Shown: one piece after another, positions 24,701-31,828 of the stretch
How the letters are laid out: every line of letters starts with the position of its first letter
How positions within the stretch are numbered: the stretch's first letter is position 1
From: Dinoroseobacter sp042096155
GTDB lineage: Bacteria; Pseudomonadota; Alphaproteobacteria; Rhodobacterales; Rhodobacteraceae
NCBI GenBank assembly: GCA_042096155.1
Contig: JBELMC010000017.1
Coordinates: 1-37,365, forward strand
Direction: 5' to 3'
DNA length: 37,365 bases
Made by a program: the position numbers and the translations under genes
The notes under the pieces: generated by a model
The model's input: the letters and a program-made list of their open reading frames with translations, nothing else
Told to the model about the DNA's origin: nothing
Database searches by the model: none

Positions 24701-25162
24701 TCCAATACGTGGGATGGTTTGTTGACCATCGAGAACCTGGTGGTGGAAAATGCCCCCGCCCTGGCGGGCTTGCTCAGCGCGATCAGCGTGGTGGGTATTG
24801 TCGAACAAATGGGCAATGGCGGATTGAGCTTTACGGAAACATCGACCGAGCTGACGATTTCGCCAAAGGGGTTCGCGCTGCGGGACGGGCGTGCCAATGG
24901 CCCGTCCATGGGCATTACCTTTGAGGGGCTGATTTCGCCTGAGCGCGGGGTGATGGATCTGCAAGGGGTGGTCTCGCCGCTCAATATTCTCAACGGGATC
25001 GGTGGCGCGTTATTTGCCCGGCGCGGCGAAGGCCTGTTTGGTTTTTCTTATCGGCTGTCTGGTCCGATGCAGCGCCCGAACACCGAAGTGAACCCGCTGT
25101 CTATCCTGACCCCTGGCGTGTTTCGCGACATTTTTCGCCGCGAACCGCCCGTGCTGGACTAA
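21731..25162 (+). CDS. Large AsmA-like/DUF3971 envelope protein
   Basis: Very large membrane-anchored protein (1143 aa from the GTG at 21731; the ATG at 21758, MDQSGVSDEATD, is an equally possible start, since neither has a strong ribosome site). A short cytoplasmic Arg-rich segment is followed by one TM helix (VMLFALILVLAVPVGLAALML, about 43-63) and a long periplasmic part rich in beta structure. Features typical of the AsmA/YhdP group are the early block RIGTTRLRLSTTGRPSVAMQ, the mid-region DUF3971-like stretch (DLPVDSLLALPGPVHLDQ) and a C-terminal AsmA_2-like end (GVMDLQGVVSPLNILNGIG to PNTEVNPLSILTPGVFRDI). This superfamily is thought to form hydrophobic grooves that carry phospholipids between the membranes; applying that here is inference. 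Divergent from bcp; queA follows after 324 bp. Confidence 0.85.
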   Translation: MQREKKLKQMDQSGVSDEATDRHDVTAGAPKPVARRGRTRRVMLFALILVLAVPVGLAALMLRPNGIELPAFARDQVALGLSASLPPGAKIRIGTTRLRLSTTGRPSVAMQDVSLIDRDGRQIARVPQVVTALHRQGVVFGRIQPSQVSLNGLTIAVARATDGSFLISLGDDAPLPAFAGLGDIVAWMNDTMSQKRLAALEVFSLSDLTLRIRDPRAGRAFGLVNGAFDLTRSNSGLEASLSVALQDPNGAGARLDPRQNSRWGASQIRAALRTDGVSRAAELDLMIHDISPRLIAAQSPDLAGLGVVDAPLSVALRGGLDDQGVVSALSGTVALGAGRVTVSGRETALERVKAYVQLDPRSETLVLESLELRSASASFDMVGTVSVVLAERSDTYANRTGVITQAPFADLAAVAQLQITDLALDLPVDSLLALPGPVHLDQVLADLRYNLNTGQLDLGSVIAKTDGLQARLSGRVTPTDAGALIALDGALQQFQFADGLTLWPLAIARKTRQWLHDNLAEATIDRLDFAVRRNPGRRLNVALSGGYRDARLTFLPDMPDMTEASGFFSLNGTRFALSIDQGTIVAEGAALAADGSVFWVENTQIKQRQGRVALQIDGPIGGAFALLTRAPVNMPLDTLPITGRAEFAADIAFPMVKGGSAEDIKWNAQGSLQQVVGDMLLQGRELRAARLQVAASPQELAVTGGVQVQGVPAKIQLTSPVGPEASQGVALSGTLDLSADALAKFGVSNSALEVSGRAPARFELDIRPQAPPNLRLRSSLEGVALSVPSLGWIKPPDLSADLALDMTLSNPVQITSLSLDGAGLQASGSVWLNADASLEVAIFDQVKLDDWLDVSAIFTGRGPDRPPALALRGGRLDLRGFSNRSVPTDQAATAWGPITVALDRLQLADAIQVTELRGEIAGGPVLEGRFSGRINDETPITAALAVNQGRTGLRVKASDAGAALAAMGVLRTGRGGALELVMRSRSGGAVSNTWDGLLTIENLVVENAPALAGLLSAISVVGIVEQMGNGGLSFTETSTELTISPKGFALRDGRANGPSMGITFEGLISPERGVMDLQGVVSPLNILNGIGGALFARRGEGLFGFSYRLSGPMQRPNTEVNPLSILTPGVFRDIFRREPPVLD

Positions 25163-25486
25163 ACGTATTTCCAGAGCAGACATTGCCCCGGCGGCCCCTG
25201 GCGCTTCCAAAGGAGCTGATCAAACCGGCGATGGAAAAGCACCAGCCATGGTCTTGGTACACTCAGCGCCCCTGTTTTCCAATCACGACCGCCGCGTCGG
25301 AACCCGGTCATTTTTACAAGGCGCGCCGCAGTGCTGATCCCAACCCATTGCCCCGCCTGTTGGCATCTGCAGGCTGCTGCTGCCCAAGCCTGCGGCCTGG
25401 CAACGCAATTTTGAGCATGCCCCCCCCGCTTGACAAGTGCGACGTCAAAGGTCAGCTGCCGCCCAAACCCCGCGATGGAGTGCGCC
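25163..25486. other. Intergenic region between AsmA-like gene and queA
   Basis: 324 bp without a gene I can support; a 105-codon frame at 25183-25500 is Pro/Cys-rich and not protein-like. GCAGGCT (25369-25375) and AGCCTGC (25387-25393) form a 7-bp hairpin with an 11-nt loop that may mark the 3' end of the AsmA-like transcript. TTGACA at 25430-25435 is a perfect -35 hexamer but has no recognisable -10 at 16-18 bp. The queA ribosome site GGAG is at 25477-25480. Confidence 0.45.
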
Positions 25487-26527
25487 GTGGATGTAGATGA
25501 TTTCGATTTTGAGCTCCCCGAAAGCCTGATTGCCACGCGGCCTGTCAAGCCGCGCTCGTCCGCGCGGATGCTTCTCGCGGTTGGCGGAACAATTTCAGAC
25601 CGACATGTTTATGACCTGCCGGAAATACTCGCGGTTGGCGACCGGCTGGTGTTGAACAACACGCGGGTTATTCCCGCGCGGCTTTTTGGCGAGCGCGACC
25701 GGGACGGGCTGCGGGCCAAGATCGAAATCACGCTGATGGAGCCTGCCGCCAATGGCGACTGGCACGCGATGGCAAAGCCGCTGCGCAAGCTTCAACCCGG
25801 TGATGCGCTGATGTTCGACGCAGGCCTGGCCGCCCAAGTGATTGCAAAGCCAAACGACCGCGCTGTGCTTCGGTTCAACTTGACGGGTGATGCCTTCCAG
25901 CATGCCTTAAACCAGGCCGGCGCAATGCCATTGCCGCCCTATATTGCCGCCAAACGTCCGGCCGACATCCAAGATCAAGACGATTATCAAACCGTGTTTG
26001 CCAAAGCGCCAGGCGCGGTTGCGGCGCCCACTGCATCGTTGCATTTTGATGAGGCGTTGCTGGCCGCTTTGACGGCGCGCGGGGTTCAAATCAGCCAGGT
26101 GACCTTGCATGTTGGCGCAGGGACCTTCCTGCCGGTCAAGGTCACCGACGTGACCCGCCATAAAATGCATGCGGAATGGGGACGGATCACTGCCCAAGCC
26201 GCAGCCGAGATCAACGCCACTCGGACCGCAGGCCGCCGGATTATCCCCGTCGGCACGACGGCTTTGCGTCTGATCGAAAGCGCGACTTGCACCGACGGCA
26301 CCCTGGCCGCGTGGCAGGGCAAAACGGATATATTCATTTACCCGGGATACCGGTTTAAGATCGCTGACGCGCTGATGACCAACTTCCATCTTCCCCGATC
26401 AACCCTGATGATGCTGGTCTCGGCGCTGATGGGCCAAGACCACATCGATCAGATCTATGCTCATGCGATCGCGCAGGGCTACCGGTTCTTTTCGTATGGC
26501 GACAGCTCGCTCTTGATGCCAGGTTAG
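25487..26527 (+). CDS. queA: S-adenosylmethionine:tRNA ribosyltransferase-isomerase QueA
   Basis: Transfers and isomerises the ribosyl moiety of SAM onto preQ1-tRNA to give epoxyqueuosine, late in queuosine synthesis at the wobble base of GUN-anticodon tRNAs. I take the GTG at 25487 (346 aa; VDVDDFDFELPESLIA) because GGAG lies exactly 6 nt upstream and the length matches the family (about 350); the frame is open further upstream but there it is not protein-like. Diagnostic motifs include LIATRPVKPRSSARML, LVLNNTRVIPARLFG, AAPTASLHF, VTLHVGAGTFLPVK, IIPVGTTALRLIES, DIFIYPGYRFK and LMTNFHLPRSTLMMLVSA. No other queuosine genes are in the window. An MFS gene follows after 115 bp. Confidence 0.96.
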   Translation: MDVDDFDFELPESLIATRPVKPRSSARMLLAVGGTISDRHVYDLPEILAVGDRLVLNNTRVIPARLFGERDRDGLRAKIEITLMEPAANGDWHAMAKPLRKLQPGDALMFDAGLAAQVIAKPNDRAVLRFNLTGDAFQHALNQAGAMPLPPYIAAKRPADIQDQDDYQTVFAKAPGAVAAPTASLHFDEALLAALTARGVQISQVTLHVGAGTFLPVKVTDVTRHKMHAEWGRITAQAAAEINATRTAGRRIIPVGTTALRLIESATCTDGTLAAWQGKTDIFIYPGYRFKIADALMTNFHLPRSTLMMLVSALMGQDHIDQIYAHAIAQGYRFFSYGDSSLLMPG

Positions 26528-26642
26528 GCGCGCAAAGCCGCCATGTCCAAACGCGACTCTTTTGCGTCGTTTCCCCCCTAGACCGCCGCGCGCTTTGCCG
26601 CGCTAAAACGGGGAAAATTTCTGGCTTTGAAAGGCCCGCGCA

Positions 26643-27953
26643 ATGATCAGTGTTTTTGGGTCCAGCTGGGCCATTTTGCTTGGAATGATGCTTTTGATGG
26701 TTGGAAACGGGCTGCAAGGCTCGCTTTTGGGCGTCCGCGGCGACATCGAAGGGTTTTCCACCGGCGCGTTGTCGATCGTGATGTCGGGCTATTTCGTGGG
26801 ATTTTTGTTCGGCTCCCGCTTGGCGCCAGAAATGATTCGCCGAGTGGGCCATGTGCGCGTGTTTGCAGCGCTCGGCTCGATGATTTCTGCGGCCCTGATC
26901 TTGTTCCCGACATTCGCAGATCCAATCGCATGGTCTTTGCTGCGTGTCGTGATTGGGTTTTGTTTTTCTGGCGTTTATGTCACCGCCGAGAGCTGGCTGA
27001 ACAATTCAACCAGCAACGACACGCGCGGACAGGCGCTGTCGATTTATCTGATCGTCCAGATGGTCGGTATTGTCGCCGCACAGATGATCCTGGCACTGGG
27101 CGATCCGTCCGGCTTTGTGTTGTTCATTGTGCCCTCGGTGCTTGTGTCTTTGGCGTTCTTGCCGATGTTGCTTTCGGTCAGCCCGACGCCGTCATTTGAG
27201 AGCACAAAACCGCTCAGCTTTGCCGAGATCTACAAAGTATCGCCTTTGGGCTGTATCGGGATCGGCCTGTTGGGCGGAGTGTTTTCGGCATTGTTCGGGA
27301 TGGCGGCGGTCTATGCCACGGCCATCGATCTGAGCGTGACCCAATTGTCGTTTTTCGTATCGATGATTTATACCGGTGGTCTGATCCTTCAGCTTCCGAT
27401 TGGCTGGCTTTCGGACCGGTTCAACCGACGCAGCTTGATCGTTTTGGTCTCTTGCGTCGCGTCAGGGGCCTCACTGATTGCGATGACCGGAATCGGGGGC
27501 GTTCCGGGTTTGCTGGTGATCGCGTTCATCATCGGGGGTATGGCCAATCCGCTTTACGCCTTGTTGCTGGCATACACCAATGACTATCTCGACAATGAGG
27601 ATATGGCGGCGGCGTCTGGCCGTTTGGTGGCGATCAATGGCACTGGCGCGATCATTGGCCCGCTGATTATCGGTTGGATGATGAGCGCTTTGGGTCCACA
27701 GGCCTTCTTTTTGTTTATTGCTGTTTTGATGGCTATGCTCGCCGGTTATGGTTTGTTCCGGATGACGCAGCGCAGTGCGCCAGATGTCGAAGAAACTGGC
27801 CTGTATCAACCGATCTTGCCATCGGCGACCCCCGTGGCGCTGGAATTTGCCCAAGAGCTTTGGATCGAAGACGCCGAAGCCAACGAGGCGGACAGCATAG
27901 ATGCTGCACATGATCCCGATCTTGACCGACCTGCCACAGGCCTGTTTGGCTGA
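26643..27953 (+). CDS. MFS transporter (YcaD-like)
   Basis: Inner-membrane major facilitator carrier, 436 aa, with about 12 predicted TM helices. The N-terminal half has the first helix (SSWAILLGMMLLMVGNGL), then GYFVGFLFGSRLAPEMIRRVGHVRVF, the MFS motif A region between TM2 and TM3, and RVVIGFCFSGVYVTAESWLNN, a pattern I associate with the YcaD-type family of E. coli. The second half has LPIGWLSDRFNRRSLIV, a clear motif A copy. After the last helix comes a cytoplasmic, acidic tail of about 60 residues (EDAEANEADSIDAAHD). AAGG lies about 8 nt before the ATG. Substrate unknown. It follows queA on the same strand and the DUF924 gene comes next, 83 bp downstream, so the three may share transcripts. 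Confidence 0.85.
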   Translation: MISVFGSSWAILLGMMLLMVGNGLQGSLLGVRGDIEGFSTGALSIVMSGYFVGFLFGSRLAPEMIRRVGHVRVFAALGSMISAALILFPTFADPIAWSLLRVVIGFCFSGVYVTAESWLNNSTSNDTRGQALSIYLIVQMVGIVAAQMILALGDPSGFVLFIVPSVLVSLAFLPMLLSVSPTPSFESTKPLSFAEIYKVSPLGCIGIGLLGGVFSALFGMAAVYATAIDLSVTQLSFFVSMIYTGGLILQLPIGWLSDRFNRRSLIVLVSCVASGASLIAMTGIGGVPGLLVIAFIIGGMANPLYALLLAYTNDYLDNEDMAAASGRLVAINGTGAIIGPLIIGWMMSALGPQAFFLFIAVLMAMLAGYGLFRMTQRSAPDVEETGLYQPILPSATPVALEFAQELWIEDAEANEADSIDAAHDPDLDRPATGLFG

Positions 27954-28036
27954 AATTTTCGCTGTGCGGGCTGTGTTGGGTTTCTGCTAGGGTGACAGAC
28001 AAGATGTCAGCAACACCAAACAAGCAGGACGATCCG

Positions 28037-28669
28037 ATGTCTGCGATCCCCCAGACCGCCCGAGATTTACGGCCCAATTCAAACACCGCATCGGCCCATT
28101 CGGATGCGGTTTTGGACTTCTGGCTTGGGAGCGGTCCGCATTCCTGGTACCGCTCAGACCCGGCATTTGACGCCGTAATCCGAACCCAGTTCTTGTCGAC
28201 ATGGCAGGCCGCCAAAGCGGGCCTGCTGCGCAGCTGGACCAGAACGCCCCGGATGACGCTGGCTTTGCTGATTGTGTTGGATCAATTTCCGCGTAACATG
28301 TTTCGAGGGATGGCTGCGAGCTTCGCAACCGATGCCCAGGCCCGCGCAGTGGCCAAGACGACAATCCAAAAAGGCTGGGACACTTGCATCCCTGAACCCG
28401 AGCGCCAGTTCATTTACATGCCTTTGATGCACTCGGAATTTCTGGCCGACCAAGACCGAATGGTCCGTCTGGTGCTGATGCGAATGCCGGAAATTCAACA
28501 CAACATTCTGCCCCACGCCCGCGCCCACCGCGCGGTGATCCGTGCGTTTGGTCGGTTTCCTAACCGCAACGCAGCCTTGGGTCGCCGTTCGCGTGTCGAC
28601 GAAACCAGCTATCTTGAGCTGGGCGGTTACGGGCACACGCTGCGCAGATTTGGCATCGCGCCAAGCTGA
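28037..28669 (+). CDS. DUF924 family protein
   Basis: Member of the uncharacterised DUF924 (COG3803) family, helical proteins distantly resembling TPR folds. I prefer the ATG at 28037 (210 aa, MSAIPQTARDL), since AGGA lies 7 nt upstream; an ATG at 28004 and a GTG at 27992 are in the same frame. Family hallmarks are AVLDFWLGSGPHSWYRSDPAFD near the start, LALLIVLDQFPRNMFRG, ERQFIYMPLMHSE, the helix HARAHRAVIRAFGRFPNRNAALGR, and a closing ELGGYG-like stretch. No catalytic motif or signal peptide is evident, so it is likely cytoplasmic. Function is unknown. It lies 83 bp after the MFS gene and 229 bp before lpd. Confidence 0.87.
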   Translation: MSAIPQTARDLRPNSNTASAHSDAVLDFWLGSGPHSWYRSDPAFDAVIRTQFLSTWQAAKAGLLRSWTRTPRMTLALLIVLDQFPRNMFRGMAASFATDAQARAVAKTTIQKGWDTCIPEPERQFIYMPLMHSEFLADQDRMVRLVLMRMPEIQHNILPHARAHRAVIRAFGRFPNRNAALGRRSRVDETSYLELGGYGHTLRRFGIAPS

Positions 28670-28742
28670 CGGCTGATTGGCATGGATTGGGTTCAAAAAC
28701 CATCAGCGCGAAGGCGCAAATCTGCGCTAAATTTTAAACCAT

Positions 28743-28771
28743 TTGTCGATCGCATGTGCTGTACGCATAAC
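28743..28771 (+). promoter_or_regulatory. Candidate promoter for lpd
   Basis: TTGTCG (28743-28748) and CATAAC (28766-28771) are 17 bp apart, each matching 4 of 6 consensus bases. Transcription would start near 28778, about 120 nt before the lpd ATG. A TAAACC half-site (28735-28740) abuts the -35. Moderate support only. Confidence 0.4.
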
Positions 28772-28825
28772 CGCATCCCGCTGCGCCATGCGACCCGGCG
28801 TCCTGTTGCCCAAAGGTTTAGAGAT

Positions 28826-28841
28826 GGTTTAAAGGTAAACC
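28826..28841 (+). promoter_or_regulatory. Inverted repeat (operator-like) in the lpd leader
   Basis: GGTTTA-aagg-TAAACC is a perfect 6+6 inverted repeat located 57 bp before the lpd ATG, downstream of the candidate promoter. A further GGTTTA copy lies at 28815-28820 and a TAAACC copy at 28735-28740. The 14-bp core GTTTA-N4-TAAAC recurs upstream of the RND operon (5550-5563). It may bind a dimeric regulator; none is identified. Confidence 0.4.
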
Positions 28842-28898
28842 AACTTGGGGCGTGCGATGGATGGCCCCGCTTGTCAACTGATTGAAACAGAGGATCCT

Positions 28899-30294
28899 AT
28901 GGCTGCGAAATCCTATGATATGATTGTAATTGGCGCTGGTCCCGGCGGCTATGTGGCCGCGATCCGTGGCGCGCAGCTGGGGCTGAATGTGCTGTGCATA
29001 GAGCGGGAGCATCTTGGCGGTATTTGCCTGAATTGGGGGTGTATCCCAACCAAAGCCATGCTGCGCTCGTCGGAGGTGTTCCACCTGATGCAACGCGCCA
29101 AGGATTTTGGATTGCGTGCCGAGAAGATCGATTATGATCTGGATGCGGTGGTCGCCCGATCACGCGGGGTTGCAAAGCAACTTTCGGGTGGTATCGGCCA
29201 TTTGTTCAAGAAAAACAAAGTGAATGTGGTGATGGGGACGGCAAAAATCACCGGCAAAGGTACGGTTGCGGTCACCACCGAAAAAGGCATGGAAGAGCTG
29301 ACCGCCAAGTCAATTGTTGTCGCCACCGGGGCGCGGGCGCGCGAATTGCCAGGCCTTGAGGCAGATGGCGATCTGGTTTGGACCTACAAACATGCGCTGC
29401 GCCCGCCGCGCATGCCCCAAGAAACTGCTGGTTATTGGATCGGGCGCGATCGGCATCGAATTTGCCAGCTTCTACAACACGCTGGGCGCCGAGACGACTG
29501 TCGTCGAAGTGATGGACCGTGTGCTGCCGGTGGAGGATGCTGAAATTTCGGCCTTTGCCAAGAAAAGCTTTGTCAAACAGGGTATGAAGATCATGGAAAA
29601 GGCCATGGTTCGGCAACTTGACCGGGCCAGGGGCAAAGTGACCGCCCATATCGAAGTGGGAGGCAAAGTTGAAAAACACTTGTTTGACACAGTGATTTCG
29701 GCCGTGGGGATCGTGGGCAATGTCGAAGGGCTCGGGCTGGAAGAGGCTGGTGTCACCATCGATCGCAGCCATGTGGTCACGGATGAATATTGTCGCACCG
29801 GTGTGGACGGGCTCTACGCCATTGGCGACATTGCCGGTGCACCTTGGTTGGCGCACAAAGCCAGCCATGAAGGTGTCATGGTCGCTGAGTTGATCGCGGG
29901 CCAGACCGCCCATCCGATCAAGCCGGGGTCGATCGCGGGGTGCACCTATTGCCACCCGCAGGTCGCCAGTGTTGGGTTCACAGAAGCCCAAGCCAAAGAA
30001 AAAGGCTACAAGATCAACGTGGGGCGATTCCCGTTCATCGGCAACGGCAAAGCCATTGCGTTGGGTGAGCCCGAAGGCATGATCAAAACCGTATTTGACG
30101 CGGCGACCGGTGAGTTATTGGGGGCGCATATGATCGGCGCCGAGGTCACCGAACTGATTCAGGGCTATGTCGTGGGCCGGGCTCTGGAGACCACCGAACA
30201 AGATCTGATGGAAACCGTTTTCCCGCATCCGACCCTATCAGAAATGATGCACGAGTCGGTGCTTGATGCCTATGGTCGCACAATCCACATGTGA
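28899..30294 (+). pseudogene. lpdA: Dihydrolipoyl dehydrogenase (E3), frameshifted by one extra C
   Basis: FAD-dependent E3 subunit of 2-oxoacid dehydrogenase complexes, re-oxidising dihydrolipoamide with NAD+. The ATG at 28899 has AGAGGA 5 nt upstream. The first frame carries the FAD motif GAGPGGYVAAI, the redox disulfide CLNWGCIPTK and VVATGARARELPG, then shifts register at CCCC (29415-29418, about codon 173). The other frame continues immediately with KKLLVIGSGAIGIEFASFYNTLG (NAD-binding motif, split here only by the shift), GLYAIGDIAGAPWLAHKASHEG and the catalytic HPTLSEMMHES. Removing one C gives exactly 464 codons plus stop, the usual E3 length, with no other defect. E3 is normally essential, so a sequencing or assembly error is the likeliest cause; a real recent mutation is possible. 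No E1 or E2 genes are in the window. Confidence 0.9.
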
Positions 30295-30592
30295 TCATTG
30301 TTAACAATTTATGCCGCGCAGATACACTCTGCGCTTTGAACGGCGTGCTTTGGACGGTGTGCTTTGTTTGGTCTTTGCCGAATGGGGATATGACCGCGAC
30401 AAAGCGGCTGTCTGTTTTATACGACAGTGGGCTATGCCTCTGTGATCGCGGATCTTCTGAAAGAAGGTCCCGCTTCGACGACGCCACCATTTCGGACATG
30501 ATGTGCTGTTCATGTGGACCTGTCGGTTTTGACTGGCCAGACGCTGTCATTGTCCAATTGACACGCTGACGACCGAGGCACAGGGTCGCGAT
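30295..30592. other. Intergenic region between lpd and MFS gene
   Basis: 298 bp without a supported gene; the 92-codon frame at 30291-30569 is Cys-rich and lacks homology. It holds a 12-bp palindrome ATTGTTAACAAT (30297-30308) directly after the lpd stop, a near-perfect direct repeat GGCGTGCTTTG/GGTGTGCTTTG (30342-30352 and 30356-30366), and a small hairpin CTGTC/GACAG (30408-30427). Any regulatory meaning is speculative. Confidence 0.45.
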
Positions 30593-31741
30593 ATGCCATC
30601 CGTTCGTACCCCCTGGCCTTTGATTATGCTGTTGTTGCTTGCCGGGCTTTTTGCCGCCGCTCAGTTTGGCAAGTTGACGTTGACCCTTGAGCTGGCTGTC
30701 TTGGCATATGGTGGGATCGCCAGCCTGCTGGTGTCGAGTGTGGGCTTGGTTGGAATTGTCTTTGGCGCTGTCGCGGGGGGGCATATTGCACGCTTCGGGT
30801 TGCGCCGCGCCTTGCTGATGGCGGTGGGGGGCGGTGCGGTCTTGTCTCTGATCCAGTCGATACTTCCTGCGGCGCCGATTATGTTGGGCCTTCGAATCCT
30901 GGAAGGATTTTCGCATCTGGCGATTGTCATTGCCGCGCCAACGCTGATGGCTGGTCTCTCAAGTGATCGTGACAGGCCTGTTGTGATGGGCATTTGGGCC
31001 AGTTTTTTTGGCGTTGCATTGGCTCTGATGGCGGGACTTTTGCCATTGGTCCTTTCTTTTGGCGGTTTACCGGCGGTGTTCCAGGTCCACGGTTTTGGCA
31101 TGGCGGTGGTGGCCGTCGCGCTTTGGCGTTGGGTCCCGGAACAGCCCCGCAGCACGAAGCCTGTGGCACCTTTTGTGACCGAGCATTTGCAGATCTATAC
31201 CGACCCGCGCAGTGCCATCGCGGGCGCGGGATTTGTGTTCTACACCGTGCTGTATATCGCGTTGGTGGCGGTGCTGCCGGGGGCCTTGGATCTGCCCTTG
31301 GAGAGCCTCGTTGTGTTGCCGCTGATTTCGCTGGTTGGGACCTTTGGGGCGGGATTTTTGGCCCGCCATTTTGCGCCGCCGTTGATTTCGATTGTTGGAT
31401 TTGGGCTCACTGCGGGCGCGATGATCTTGCTCCAGAGCATGCCAAATTTTGTCAATGCCAGCATGTTGTTTTTCGCGGCGGGCCTTATTCCAGGGGGCTG
31501 TTTCGCAACCATCCCCTATTTCAACCACACGCTTGCTGATCGCGCCCGCGCAACCGGCGCGATCGCGCAATGCGGCAATGTCGGCACATCGACCGGCACG
31601 CCGATTTTCGTTGCCGCCTTGGTGTGGGGGAACTTACCCGCCGTGGCCGGAGTGGCGGTGCTGTTTTGCGCTCTGGGCCTTTTGGCATTGATTTGGCTTT
31701 GGCCGAAAGCCACAGCTGCACGGGGGGCCGTGGGCGATTAA
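30593..31741 (+). CDS. MFS transporter (CynX/NimT-like or general MFS)
   Basis: Second major facilitator carrier of the window, 382 aa, with about 12 hydrophobic segments starting at PLIMLLLLAGLFAAAQFG. GAVAGGHIARFGLRRALLMAVG is the TM2-TM3 motif A (G-x3-G..R-x-GLRR); LRILEGFSHLAIVIAAPTLM fits TM4-TM5 and GTFGAGFLARHFAP the second motif A. There is no long tail or extra domain. AGGG lies about 7 nt before the ATG. It shares no obvious close similarity with the MFS protein at 26643-27953, so a tandem duplication is not indicated. The substrate cannot be predicted. The gene sits between lpd and uvrA on the same strand, with 298 bp and 87 bp gaps. Confidence 0.82.
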   Translation: MPSVRTPWPLIMLLLLAGLFAAAQFGKLTLTLELAVLAYGGIASLLVSSVGLVGIVFGAVAGGHIARFGLRRALLMAVGGGAVLSLIQSILPAAPIMLGLRILEGFSHLAIVIAAPTLMAGLSSDRDRPVVMGIWASFFGVALALMAGLLPLVLSFGGLPAVFQVHGFGMAVVAVALWRWVPEQPRSTKPVAPFVTEHLQIYTDPRSAIAGAGFVFYTVLYIALVAVLPGALDLPLESLVVLPLISLVGTFGAGFLARHFAPPLISIVGFGLTAGAMILLQSMPNFVNASMLFFAAGLIPGGCFATIPYFNHTLADRARATGAIAQCGNVGTSTGTPIFVAALVWGNLPAVAGVAVLFCALGLLALIWLWPKATAARGAVGD

Positions 31742-31750
31742 GGCGCCAGT

Positions 31751-31765
31751 GTTCGATGGATGTTT
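31751..31765 (+). promoter_or_regulatory. LexA (SOS) box-like site upstream of uvrA
   Basis: GTTC-gatggat-GTTT differs at one position from GTTCN7GTTC, the LexA target described for alphaproteobacteria such as Rhodobacter. It lies 63 bp before the uvrA ATG and only 9 bp after the MFS stop. SOS control of uvrA is well known in bacteria, which makes the match plausible; a clear -35/-10 pair around it was not found. Confidence 0.45.
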
Positions 31766-31828
31766 CATCGTTTTCATGGACTCTTGCGCCGGGACGCTTA
31801 CATCCTAGCCAACGTCAGAGGGTGAGCC

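Noticed and set aside
25430..25435. Perfect -35 hexamer TTGACA before queA
   Set aside because: No acceptable -10 within 16-18 bp, so not listed as a promoter.
30291..30569. 92-codon frame starting with GTG over the lpd stop
   Set aside because: Unusual Cys-rich composition and no ribosome site; treated as intergenic.
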